This document shows positions 1-8,506 of a DNA stretch of 14,164 nt, in pieces. The notes under the pieces are model-generated. The model saw only the letters and a list, made by a program, of their open reading frames with translations. It did no database searches and had not been told where the DNA came from. Made by a program: the position numbers and the translations under genes. Positions within the stretch are counted from its first letter, which is position 1. Every line of letters starts with the position of its first letter. The stretch comes from Podila epigama. Its lineage: Eukaryota > Mortierellomycota > Mortierellomycetes > Mortierellales > Mortierellaceae. The DNA is taken from assembly GCA_015679605.1 (NCBI GenBank), contig JAAAVE010000733.1:1-14164 (forward strand), written 5' to 3'.

Positions 1-843
1 AAGGGTTTTTATATGATTCATTTTTTTCAACTTTTTAACCTTTTTAAACTTTTTAGACTTTTAAACATTTTTGCTCCCTGCTCAAGCACATGGACGCCAA
101 TGCAGTCGTGTCTTCTCTTTGATTTGACTCGACTCTTGGCGCCTTGGCGAGCGGCAGTGACATCCGGTTAATTCAAGCCAAGCCAATTGTCATTCCGCAG
201 CAACCATGCTTTGTCTTTCCCAACACGCTTGCTGGGAATGTTCCATCTAATTCCCACGGACTATCGCGTGGATATGTCGCGAGGATGTGTCGATGATCGC
301 TAAACTCAAAGGACGGGTTCCATAGTGAGCGAGTTATCAACAATAGCCAACAACACAGGTTAGTAAGATATCCCTCTTCATCACAATGATACACCATTGT
401 TACGATGAGTTAGTAGTACTGCTGTCCATGTAACCACATTCTATTGCAAACACTCAATGCATAGCCATGCCCATGCATGCAAAATCCTCACTCTCATTCT
501 CACCTTCTCTTGTCCACGCGATTTCATTTCGACCCCCTTCCACTGCCCACGCCATCATCATCATATCTTCCGCCACAGGAAAAACAAAAAACCAACTTTG
601 TTCCTTTTTATTTTCTATTTTTGTCCAACGGGATGTGTGTGTTTGTCTGTTTGTGTCTATGTTTGGCTGGCCATCTCTTTCTTTTTTTACAACCATCCCA
701 TCCATCCATCCATCCATCCATCCATCCTACATCAACATCCTTGTCATCCTCCTCATCCTACTCATCCTACCCATCACATCTCCAGTCATATCTCTCATTC
801 ACACTCAAACTCACCCTTTTTTATTTTGTACAGACATTCCTAA
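1..843. promoter_or_regulatory. Intergenic and upstream region of the first gene
   Basis: No convincing coding region is visible in these 843 bases; the short open frames are low-complexity or lack family features. The first 75 bases are T-rich with several T5 runs and could be the 3' flank of a gene outside the window. A CCAAT box lies at 183-187 (+). From about 480 to 835 the + strand is C/T-rich, as in many fungal promoters and leaders. It holds the CATC microsatellite and ends in a pyrimidine tract followed by TACAG (about 829-833) just before the start codon, which looks like a 3' splice site for a 5'-UTR intron. Promoter assignment rests on position and composition only. Confidence 0.45.
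699..727. repeat. CATC tetranucleotide microsatellite
   Basis: About seven perfect copies of CATC run in tandem, followed by looser CATCCT-type copies to about 775. It sits roughly 120 bases upstream of the first gene's start codon, in C/T-rich leader or promoter DNA. This is a simple slippage repeat and is likely polymorphic between strains. Confidence 0.9.
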
Positions 844-3054
844 ATGTCAGTAACAAGCATGTCCAGTAGGCATAGGGCCCTGCTGGGTGTACTTCTCATC
901 TTTTGCATCGGATCCCTCCTCTCCTTCTCCATCCATCCTATTTCCAATGCCACTGAGTGGGCTACCTCTTCTTCTCCATCTCCTAGCACAAGCGACCCAA
1001 ATCCACCACAACCAGTAGCATCTCTAACAGACGAAAAGACTGGCACTGGCGCACGGGAGACAGATCTCGACGCTTCTGCAAGCCTTTCTTCTCACAGTCT
1101 TCAAGCACTCCGTACAATGATCCGAGGCACCATCCTCGACACCTCGGAAGATCTAATGGATCCAACTAGAAATATTCGTCCCTTAAACTCGTTCAAGACG
1201 CCTGCAATCGGAGGAAAGAATGGACTCGGTCTGGACCATGCCCTCCATTCTGATAATGCAAACAATGAGAGCGAAAATGGGGATGACAATGTGGACGATG
1301 AAGAAAGCGAAGGAACTGGAATCCTTGATGACGAAGACCAAGTTTTAGACGACGATCAGACAACCGACGATCCCACCCGAGCATCAGACAGCTCACCTCC
1401 ACCGATCGACGGTGCCGTTCAAGTCACCCCAACCGGAGCTACAGATGAAATCCCCGAGGACGAGGATCTCGGTGAGGAAGAAGAAAGGGGTCAGGGCGAG
1501 ACTCAGTCTTCGCCGTCTTCATCGACTACACCGACTACACCGTCACAATCAAGTGCTTCAACACCAACGGCCACCCCAACGGGTTTACGCTTCTCGTTAG
1601 CAGACTTTGACTCGAACGGCGTGCTGGACACGTCTGCCAGTTATCTGCTCTTTGTGCCTTCAGGCAAAACGATCGAAGACCAATTCTTCTCACTCATCAC
1701 TTCGCTCTGGATTGCCAAACACTCAAATCGTACCCTCATCATACCCCCACCCATGATGGCACCCCCTTCCCTCTACGACCTCTACCCTTATTTCGCAGGA
1801 CCCAAGGGAAGGAAGCGTCAGCGTTGGAGCACCCTTTTTGATCTGCGAAGTATCGTTAATTCCCAGCCTGTGGTCCTCATCGACCAGACACGTCCTGTCC
1901 TGCAGTCACCATTCACAGACGACATGGCCCGTGAGGAAGAAACCCCAACAACCAACGAGCAAGCCATTCCTTTTGTTCCAGAGACGAGTGATTATGACAT
2001 GGACGAACAGAGCACCACGCCAGTAGGTTCAACGATTCCATTCAAGATCAAGTGTTATGGTCCACCTACCGCAGGATCATGGAAGAGTCTCGACTTTGCA
2101 GGACGTCATTTCCTGAACCGATATAACCTGGTCGCAGACTTTGAAGTCTTGGACGATGCTTACTGGAACTTGAAGCCTGAATACATTCAACGATACTGGC
2201 GAGCAACACCTCCCTTTGGCACAAGCGATGCAACGGACAAGATCATGACACATCATCAACAACTGGCCTGCATCTCGGGCGCAGAGCTCATCGGCAAGGA
2301 CGATCCAGCCATGGAGGAGGCCATCTGGGAAGAAATGGGTCTTCCTATCAACTTTGCTCGTGGCATCAAAGATCAGGCCATGCAAAACATTCAACAGACC
2401 GTCAGAGGCTTGGAGGGTCAGGACAGGAGAAACGGATATATTGGTGTGCATATTGACAAGTTGCCTCCCAGAGAGTTTTGCCATCATGATATGTCTTCTT
2501 TTGGGACCAACTTGGCAGCCGCCTCAGCGTTAGATGATTCTCGTGTCCATGCCGAAAATGGTGATCGTCAGAAGGGCTCTGCGCCTGCAGGTTCAGGAGC
2601 GGATGAACACCGTTCGCCTGCCCCCCAGCAACACTCCAATCCAGAAGCACTTGCTGCCGCATCGTCATCATCAACTTCATCATCATCACCTACACCTTCA
2701 GAGTGTCTCTGGACCGTTGACTTGATCGCAAAGCGGATAGCCATGCTCCAAAAGTCAGAAGGGGCTGTCTCTCGTCCTGTGATCCTCACCACTACCGAGA
2801 CCGACCCAGAAATCCTTTCCAAGATTGATCAGCAAGGTTGGCTCAGACTCACGGTTGAAGAGTTCAATCAGGGTCTGTTTGACGAAGGTGTCGACCTTGG
2901 AGGGTATGGCCACGAAGTCATCCGAGCTTTTGTCATGGCCAACAGTGCCATCTTTGTTGGATCGCGAGGATCAGCCCTCAGTCTACATACAGCCTTCAAG
3001 ATGAAGTACCAAGGCAGATCACGACAAGTCCCCCCACGATGGGAGCTATATTAA
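844..3054 (+). CDS. Type II membrane protein, O-fucosyltransferase-like (putative glycosyltransferase)
   Basis: A single exon encodes 736 residues. The ATG at 844 directly follows an in-frame TAA, so the frame cannot extend upstream without splicing. Residues 10-29 are a hydrophobic segment after a short basic N-terminus, a signal anchor typical of Golgi type II enzymes. Residues about 30-260 are Ser/Thr/Pro-rich and contain a strongly acidic stretch (about 136-220), probably a disordered stem. The conserved part starts near residue 264 with YLLFVPSGKTIEDQFFSL and continues through an IPPPM segment. It resumes at about 531 (YIGVHIDKLPP) and ends with FVGSRGSALSLHTAF near 702-717. This block order resembles fungal O-fucosyltransferase-like proteins of the GT-B fold. 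A low-complexity Ser/Pro insert (about 560-618) interrupts the domain. The usual HxR of GDP-fucose enzymes appears as H-I-D, so activity is uncertain. I recognise the family only by this pattern. Substrate is unknown; the likely site is the Golgi or ER lumen. Confidence 0.62.
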   Translation: MSVTSMSSRHRALLGVLLIFCIGSLLSFSIHPISNATEWATSSSPSPSTSDPNPPQPVASLTDEKTGTGARETDLDASASLSSHSLQALRTMIRGTILDTSEDLMDPTRNIRPLNSFKTPAIGGKNGLGLDHALHSDNANNESENGDDNVDDEESEGTGILDDEDQVLDDDQTTDDPTRASDSSPPPIDGAVQVTPTGATDEIPEDEDLGEEEERGQGETQSSPSSSTTPTTPSQSSASTPTATPTGLRFSLADFDSNGVLDTSASYLLFVPSGKTIEDQFFSLITSLWIAKHSNRTLIIPPPMMAPPSLYDLYPYFAGPKGRKRQRWSTLFDLRSIVNSQPVVLIDQTRPVLQSPFTDDMAREEETPTTNEQAIPFVPETSDYDMDEQSTTPVGSTIPFKIKCYGPPTAGSWKSLDFAGRHFLNRYNLVADFEVLDDAYWNLKPEYIQRYWRATPPFGTSDATDKIMTHHQQLACISGAELIGKDDPAMEEAIWEEMGLPINFARGIKDQAMQNIQQTVRGLEGQDRRNGYIGVHIDKLPPREFCHHDMSSFGTNLAAASALDDSRVHAENGDRQKGSAPAGSGADEHRSPAPQQHSNPEALAAASSSSTSSSSPTPSECLWTVDLIAKRIAMLQKSEGAVSRPVILTTTETDPEILSKIDQQGWLRLTVEEFNQGLFDEGVDLGGYGHEVIRAFVMANSAIFVGSRGSALSLHTAFKMKYQGRSRQVPPRWELY

Positions 3055-3121
3055 TTTTAATCCTCCCCCCCTCTCAAATTCCCCACTCTCTCTCACATAT
3101 TACACATCACACTTACACACT

Positions 3122-3127
3122 AATAAA
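3122..3127 (+). terminator. Polyadenylation signal AATAAA for the first gene
   Basis: An exact AATAAA lies 68 bases after the stop codon of the first gene, in A/T-rich DNA following a C-rich 3' stretch. Position and exact match make it the likely poly(A) signal. The cleavage site is not visible. Confidence 0.55.
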
Positions 3128-3162
3128 AAAAATATTGTAGCATACAAATATATTTTTCAGGT

Positions 3163-3257
3163 CAAAGGACCCTTGCAGGCACTGGACGCCGGCTGCCGGC
3201 TCTAAACTTTGGTGAGCCCTCTCAGGGCTTCGGGCTCTACTTCTGGAGCAAAAAGAA
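3163..3257. other. GC-rich structured block next to tRNA-Leu
   Basis: About 95 bases are clearly richer in G/C than both flanks. They contain a perfect tandem duplication of GCCGGCT (3188-3201), a 6-bp inverted repeat GAGCCC/GGGCTC (3214-3219 and 3232-3237, 12-base loop), and an alternative inner hairpin GCCCT/AGGGC (3216-3220 and 3224-3228). It lies immediately downstream of the tRNA on the tRNA strand. It shows no coding signature and does not fold as a second tRNA by eye. It could be part of a dispersed repeat or a small structured RNA; neither can be shown from one copy. Confidence 0.35.
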
Positions 3258-3265
3258 GACCAAAA
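3250..3265 (-). terminator. RNA polymerase III terminator of tRNA-Leu
   Basis: On the tRNA strand a T4 run (3265-3262) begins five bases after the discriminator base, and a T5 run (3254-3250) follows as a back-up. This is the normal position and form of a Pol III stop. Confidence 0.7.
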
Positions 3266-3270
3266 GATAG

Positions 3271-3278
3271 TGACAGCA

Positions 3279-3311
<33 letters not shown>

Positions 3312-3351
3312 TCCTGATTCTGGCGCCTTAGACCAACTCGGCCATACTGCC
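3271..3351 (-). tRNA. tRNA-Leu, anticodon CAG (reads CUG)
   Basis: The reverse strand folds into a complete 81-base cloverleaf without an intron. The acceptor stem pairs GGCAGUA with UGCUGUC (two G-U pairs), and the discriminator base is A. The D arm is GCC...GGC. The anticodon stem is CCAGA/UCUGG with loop AUCAGGA, giving anticodon CAG. The variable arm is long (about 11 bases), as in class II tRNAs. The T arm is GUGGG-UUCAAAU-CCCAC, which includes the B-box promoter GGTTCAAATCC. The long variable arm plus CAG anticodon identify leucine, and the discriminator A agrees. There is no sign of the Candida-type CUG-to-Ser reassignment. Confidence 0.95.
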
Positions 3352-3403
3352 TTGTATTGTTTTCAAGTCCAAAAAAATTTCTGTTTTGTTGAATTTCACA
3401 GAT

Positions 3404-3437
3404 AACAGCCTCGAAATGATAACGGCCTCGAAATTGA
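3404..3437. repeat. Imperfect 17-base tandem duplication
   Basis: Two adjacent 17-base units (3404-3420 and 3421-3437) share the core GCCTCGAAAT and differ at only a few positions. They lie between the tRNA and the T25 tract, in non-coding DNA. No function is apparent; replication slippage is the simplest origin. Confidence 0.6.
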
Positions 3438-3449
3438 CTGGTTTGACGA

Positions 3450-3474
3450 TTTTTTTTTTTTTTTTTTTTTTTTT
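3450..3474. repeat. T25 homopolymer tract
   Basis: Twenty-five consecutive T residues on the + strand lie between the tRNA and the 3' end of the MLYCD gene. It could mark old retrotransposed poly(A) or simple slippage. The exact length is unreliable in most sequencing data. Confidence 0.85.
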
Positions 3475-3554
3475 CCTTCCAAGTATTCAAAACAAAAACA
3501 ACAACATCAAAAACAATAACAATGAAAAATGGCCACTATCGTATTTTTTTTTTT

Positions 3555-6209
3555 CTATGCGGTTGCGATATTCAAAAGCCGCAACTTGACACCGTCTAAT
3601 TCTAAAAGTTCACCACTCTGACTACCTTGGTGAAATGTCGACCACCGCGCAAGAACATCAGAGTGCCCAGAGGCAACAGACGCATCCTCTACCACACTCT
3701 TGAAACCACCTTCCTTCATGGAGACACTAATGGTGCCATCCTGGAGATATTGCTGGTTGTTCATCTCAATATGGTCTAACGAATACAGGTAGTTGATCAT
3801 CATACCAAACGATTCTTCCATGCCCTTTGACGACGAATCGCCCATCCAGTTAAGACGATGTGCACAAGCTCCGTTTCGAAGATGGAAGTTGGCGACTGGG
3901 TCCAAGGCAAGGTGTCGTCGCTTCTCTAGAAGAATGTATCTAAAAAAGTATGTTTCAAGGACATTTGTCAATGTCAATACTCTTATACGGTAACACAGTA
4001 TAGCAGCCATGGGACCAAAGGATAATTATCATACCGAGCACAGAGTCTTGTCAGGATAGGACGAAGCTTGTTCAACGAATTCTTGTCTGAGAAGGTAGAA
4101 CGTTGCTTGAGAACCGCCTAGATTCATTGTCAATATTGAAAAGGGTGAGCGTACAGAAAAGAAAAAGAAAAAGAAAAAAGAAAAAGTCATGTTTCAAAAA
4201 GTGACAATAAAGACTTACTCCAAACTGCTCCTCAATGTTGCCGCCATGATGTTGTCCCAAGCTGGAAATAACCGCTTCTTCTTCGGGTAAGAGTAGCTTC
4301 TGTCCCAGACCCTGACACTGAGCAATCCAACGTCTGAACCCTGGGATAGGAGAGAGCGTACTAAATGTCTCGATTTGAGGAAACTCAACTTTGAGAGATC
4401 GAACAACTCGCTTGATTAAAAAGTTGCCCAGCTCAATCCCAGAAAGTCCTATCATTACAGAATGGAGCACATTCTATAGTTAGCTTTGAGAAGAAGAGAA
4501 AGAGAAAAAAGTAGCACGGTCGACATGTTGCTGAACTGTGAAATGTACGAGAGAGAAAAAAGAACGTGCCTACTTGGGTCGTGATAGAGTAAAAGATGGC
4601 ACATTTGACAGTTTCTGCGGGGTTGGCATGCCCAGGCGATGGGTCGTTGAGGATATCTTGAACATTATCCGATAAATTTTTGACAAGGGCCACTTGCACG
4701 AACACAAGCGGCTCCGTAGGCAGACCCTTGTTCATCAAAGCAAAGACGCGTCTTCCAGGTCCAACACGACGCTTGAGATCCTGAACATCCTTGAACTTGT
4801 GCACTGCCTCATATTGTGTGATCTTGATAGGATTTTTTTTTTGTTTGTGCATGAGGTTCCACATGTTAATTCATTTTTCTTTCGCGCGTACATGGACGTG
4901 TCCGACGGGACCGAGCTAGTATGATGAATGACTATATGAAAAAATACCTTTTCTAACAGAACGGCGGGCGATTGCCAAGTAAGGCGTTCGAGATCAAGGA
5001 ACCCAACGAACCATGCCTGAAGCTTCTCCTTGAGCGACTCGTTCAAAGTCGCGAGATAGAAATCTGATCGGTGCTCTTGAATTATTGTCTATTATGTAAA
5101 GAGTGCAGGAATGGCAAAAGACAGATTAGCAGTCAAATTCGCTTTTCGACGGATAGGGAGCTCATCAGACATGATCTTATTAGGCGTTCAACACATATCC
5201 TTGCCATGGTCTCTTACCAAGAGATCGTGTCGCATGTCAATCAAGAACTTGAGACCTCCAGGCAACCGGCTGACTCTGTCGAAAAACTTGTTGTGGCCGG
5301 GGACGATAGCATGACGCAGGATTTGCTCAGCACGCAAAAGGGCCTTGCTTTCAGGCTCTTGTTTCGCGTGGTCCGCATACTGACGCGCTGCTTTCGCTGC
5401 CTCTTCTTGCAAAACACCTACAAATCGGGTAGCCCAGTATCAATATAGATATAAGAGAAAGAACAGTTTAGAAAGAGTACCTTTTTTCGTGGCAACACCA
5501 ATCGAGTTTTCAACGTTTCAAGTCCACCAAAAGAAGCGTTACCAAAGTCTCGAGCCAACAGTTTCAAAAAGTCTGTCTTCCCAGGTTTGTCCAACGAGAC
5601 AAAGAAATCACAACAACTCTTGGCAATGACACTAGGCAAGATGTCGCCTTGACCTGGCCGATCTGTAATAACCGCCAACAACAGCTTGCGCATAAATTCC
5701 GGATCGTGTACAACATGTTTTGACTTTTCCTTGTCAAAAGTTGAAAAGCCTGGTTCCCGAAAGTGTTCTGCAATGTCGTTCCAGTATCGATCCACCATAT
5801 TTGGCTTCAACGCCTGAAGTGTGCCGGAGCCTGCTACAGAAGCAAATGTCGAAGAAGTAGTGTTTTGGCTAGAGTTGCCATTCCTGTTGCTTCCACCATT
5901 GTTCGTGGATACCATCGTTCGTTGAAACTATTGCGTACGTGTGCGTGAGAGTGAAGTTTTTTTTTTGAGTCGCTTTCCTCCAAGAGTGACATGCATGAAT
6001 GAGTGTCGTGTTCAGTTCAAACTGCGACTGCAACCTCTAGAGGAATGATGACTACCCTTACTCACCTGAAGATGAATGGACGCTGGTGCAAGGAGGCGTG
6101 ACGGGTTGAGTGTGATTCTACCCAGAAGAGATGTCGAGTGTGAAGGTAAAGGTGTTTGGCGAGCAGGTTTGACAAGCTGGGAGACGATAAAAAGATGACG
6201 GCTGGACAT
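3555..6209 (-). CDS. MLYCD: Malonyl-CoA decarboxylase, mitochondrial-type, eight exons
   Basis: The enzyme converts malonyl-CoA to acetyl-CoA and CO2. Exons (-): 6066-6209, 5543-5927, 5218-5417, 4948-5088, 4574-4822, 4219-4473, 4035-4117, 3555-3939, giving 613 residues. Residues 1-48 (exon 1) have Arg/Lys and Ser but no Asp/Glu, as in a mitochondrial presequence; exon 2 continues in frame. Next come the helical N-terminal domain (about 90-280; TWQSPAVLLEK, KRRVGPGRR) and the GNAT-like catalytic domain (AIFYSI, ELGNFLIKRVV, LSPIPGF, DPVANFHLRNGA). The human catalytic pair Ser329/His423 aligns with Ser414 (SPIPGF) and His505 (ANFH). The exon 2 donor (G|GTAACG) was chosen because its phase and spacing match human MLYCD. 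Two oddities: intron 5 is unclear (see findings), and the C-terminus ends ...NIATA without the human peroxisomal SKL. Met53 in exon 2 could start a shorter form. A CCAAT box on this strand lies at 6276-6280. Family assignment is very secure. Confidence 0.93.
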
Positions 6210-6619
6210 TGCTCGACTCGTTTTTTAATTGTTGGATGGGCGGAGTGATGAGTGACAAAATGGACGAACCGCCGAATTGGAAATTCACGCGAGCCGAGAG
6301 ACGACAGGCATGGAGTAGTGATGGATAAAAAAAGTTTAGAGAGTTTCTTTCTAAACCCTCCTCGGTTGAGTTTTTGAGTGGAGAGTGAGTGAGTGAGTGA
6401 GTGAGCGAGCGAATGGCCTTGGAATGTGTTTTATTGTGCTTTGTTGCTCAAAAGTTGAGGATGAGAAGAGAATGATAAAAAGAGAATGAAAGGGAGGTCG
6501 GGGTAAAAAAAAAAAAAATTCATTCAAGTCGACCGTGGGAAGCTTGGAGAGTGCGCATGAGAGCGAGACGGGGAATATGACTGGAAGTAAGAGGGACTGG
6601 TGTGTGAGGAATTAAAGAG
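6210..6619. promoter_or_regulatory. Intergenic region between MLYCD start and OST1 stop
   Basis: These 410 bases carry no gene that I can support. On the - strand they contain the OST1 3' flank, with an AATAAA at 6435-6430 about 185 bases past its stop, and then the MLYCD promoter. A CCAAT box on the - strand (6276-6280) lies about 67 bases upstream of the MLYCD start codon. A short A tract occurs near 6505-6518 and a GAGT microsatellite near 6383-6405. Boundaries between terminator and promoter cannot be placed. Confidence 0.5.
6383..6405. repeat. GAGT tetranucleotide microsatellite
   Basis: Five to six tandem GAGT copies drift into GAGC copies at the right edge. It lies in the intergenic DNA between OST1 and MLYCD, about 180 bases upstream of the MLYCD start codon on its strand. 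No function is evident. Confidence 0.8.
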
Positions 6620-8506
6620 TTATTGCAGTTTCGACTTGCTGGGCTTGGTGCCTTGGATTCGCATGTCCAGTCTGGACACCACCAACGAGACAATATAGAT
6701 TCCCATGAGCATCCCTGCCGCTGCAAAGGGCTTTATCAAGTAGGCTGTATCAGAATACTCATACTCGACCAGCACATCCTGTCCATGTTCCTCCACTAGA
6801 TTCGTCGCTTCAATCGTCAGTGTCGATCGCCCCGCGCTGTCCATGTACGTCTTGGTCGTCGAGTACTCGTGCGAAACCACCTCAAACGGTAGATCTGTCT
6901 TGATATGTCTATTCAAATAAAGACAAATGACAAAAATAACGACACTTTCGTGAATACAGGCACTCTGCATGTTGGAACACGACTCTAGCAATGCTGAAAA
7001 ATAAAATTAAAGCCTTACTTTGCTCCCTCCGGTAGGACAATGCGAACTTGGACCTTGTCATAGGTGGTGTCCTTCATGGGCGTAATCAATGGGACCTTGA
7101 GAATGTATCGGTCCGTGTCAGGCACGCGACGAACAAAGCCATCCAGTGGAACATTGTACCCCAGATACCAGGTCGAGTTCCATCCACCATAGATAGGGAA
7201 TCGTGGTCGATGCGAAAATTCAATCGAATTTTCACGACGGAACAGAATGGAGGTCGAGATGTTGCCAATCTCATCGCGGTAGTACATGTCCCTTGCCAAC
7301 TTTGGAATCTCAATAATAAATGCACTCACTGGATTACCACCCCCACCGCTCGTTGGAAAGCGTCGGGCCCCCTCCCGAATGAACTGACCCCTGAGTCTAA
7401 AAGGTGAGGGTAAAAAGGTTTGGTCAATGGCCAAATTTCCTCACACTGGCAATATATATAAATATACACAATACGATTAGATAACCTATACTTACTTTGC
7501 CCCTCGGTTTACAAAGTTGTAATGCTCCTCCACAGCGAGATTGCTGCCCCAATGCGAGATCTCAATATCACGAAGAAGTTTGCGCATATGCAAAATAGGT
7601 CCTGGCAGTTCATAATGAACTTTGAGCAGACTGTTCTCCAGTGGACCAATGTTACTGTACGGACCCAGCACAATATGGTTCTTTGTCTTTTCAACGGGGC
7701 TGCCTTTGGGGTGGTCAAGAAGTCGAGCCTCTTTGTTCAATGTTCTAATGAAAGTATAAAGTTGAAAAAGGAGCAAAAAGAATGTTAGCATTCAAACTAC
7801 CATGACCCTCACTGTCAATACATAACATGAACTTGAATGATGGTACATCATACACGACTGTAGACTTTTGCTTCTTGGTCGGGTATGCAGAAAGAGCGTA
7901 GGCGTTGCCGGTATAGATAAACCACTGTTTATCTTTCTGCCCAATTCTGGGAGGGAACGGGTGGACGACATTGGAGAATGCCACCGTGACAGTGATCTGC
8001 ATCTTTTCACCAACAGGCAAAGGTGGTGATAGCTGGACTTTGTAAAAGTGGACCTCGCTATAGACATGTTAATATCCAAACCTGACGCGTCATTTTTTTC
8101 TTGGGACTTGAACCTTTTGGCATTTGCATCGTGTTAAATATCAAAGTGCGCAGAAAAAAAAAGGTATTACATACGCGTTGTCATATCGCTCATCATCTAT
8201 AATCTCCAACCGGTCTTTTGTCTTTCTGTTCTCAGCCGTGATATGTGCCATGTGGACGGATAGCGATCGGTCGATAGGATAGTAGTACTCCGACACGGGC
8301 TCGGTACCAAAATTTGTCACTGCCGCCGAGACGATCTCTCGCACTACCTGCTTCGTCAAGTCAACAGTGCGGAGCAAGTTGGTAACTTTCAGGTCCTGTG
8401 GCATAGGCGAAGAAACCGCAGCTGCCACCAAGGCAAGATGCGCGAGGACAAGTAAAGCAAAGACTTGAGCCATGGCCCGCATGGCACATTTCTGAAGAGC
8501 ATGCAT
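6620..8506 (-). CDS. OST1: Oligosaccharyltransferase subunit OST1 (ribophorin I), five exons
   Basis: OST1 is a non-catalytic subunit of the ER oligosaccharyltransferase, which N-glycosylates nascent proteins. Exons (-): 8175-8506, 7827-8057 (or end at 7833), 7496-7744, 7019-7396, 6620-6908, giving 492 or 490 residues, close to yeast Ost1 (476). The first ATG (8506) is followed by Met at residues 9 and 12, then a hydrophobic Ala/Leu-rich signal peptide (about 12-30). The rest is luminal. Ribophorin motifs are PPLPVGEK, YPTKKQ, GPYSNIGPL, EISHWGSNLAVEE, DMYYRDEIGNISTS, PRFPIYGGW and VLPEGAK. One membrane segment lies about 20 residues from the end, and the tail ends KSKLQ, matching the KxKxx ER-retrieval pattern. 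Introns 1, 3 and 4 have clear borders and matching phase. Intron 2 has a good acceptor (CTAAC branch point, CATTAG) but only weak in-phase donors (GTTATG or GTTCAT). Confidence 0.93.

Noticed and set aside
457-869. Three overlapping + strand open frames of about 130 residues upstream of the first gene
   Set aside because: They are His/Ser/Pro-rich translations of the C/T-rich leader and CATC repeat in all three frames, with no conserved motif; three overlapping frames at once is an artefact of composition.
3214-3237. GAGCCC/GGGCTC inverted repeat as a bacterial-type terminator or CRISPR-like unit
   Set aside because: The genome is eukaryotic, the repeat is single, and there are no regularly spaced copies.
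3113-3490. A 125-residue - strand open frame across the tRNA and GC-rich block
   Set aside because: It begins in the poly-T tract as a lysine run and reads straight through an intact tRNA gene, so it is not a protein gene.
5481-5542. Alternative MLYCD exon 2 donor AAG|GTACTC at 5480
   Set aside because: It leaves phase 0 while exon 3 needs phase 1. The donor at 5542 gives the correct phase and exactly the residue spacing of human MLYCD between FGV and the AEQ helix.
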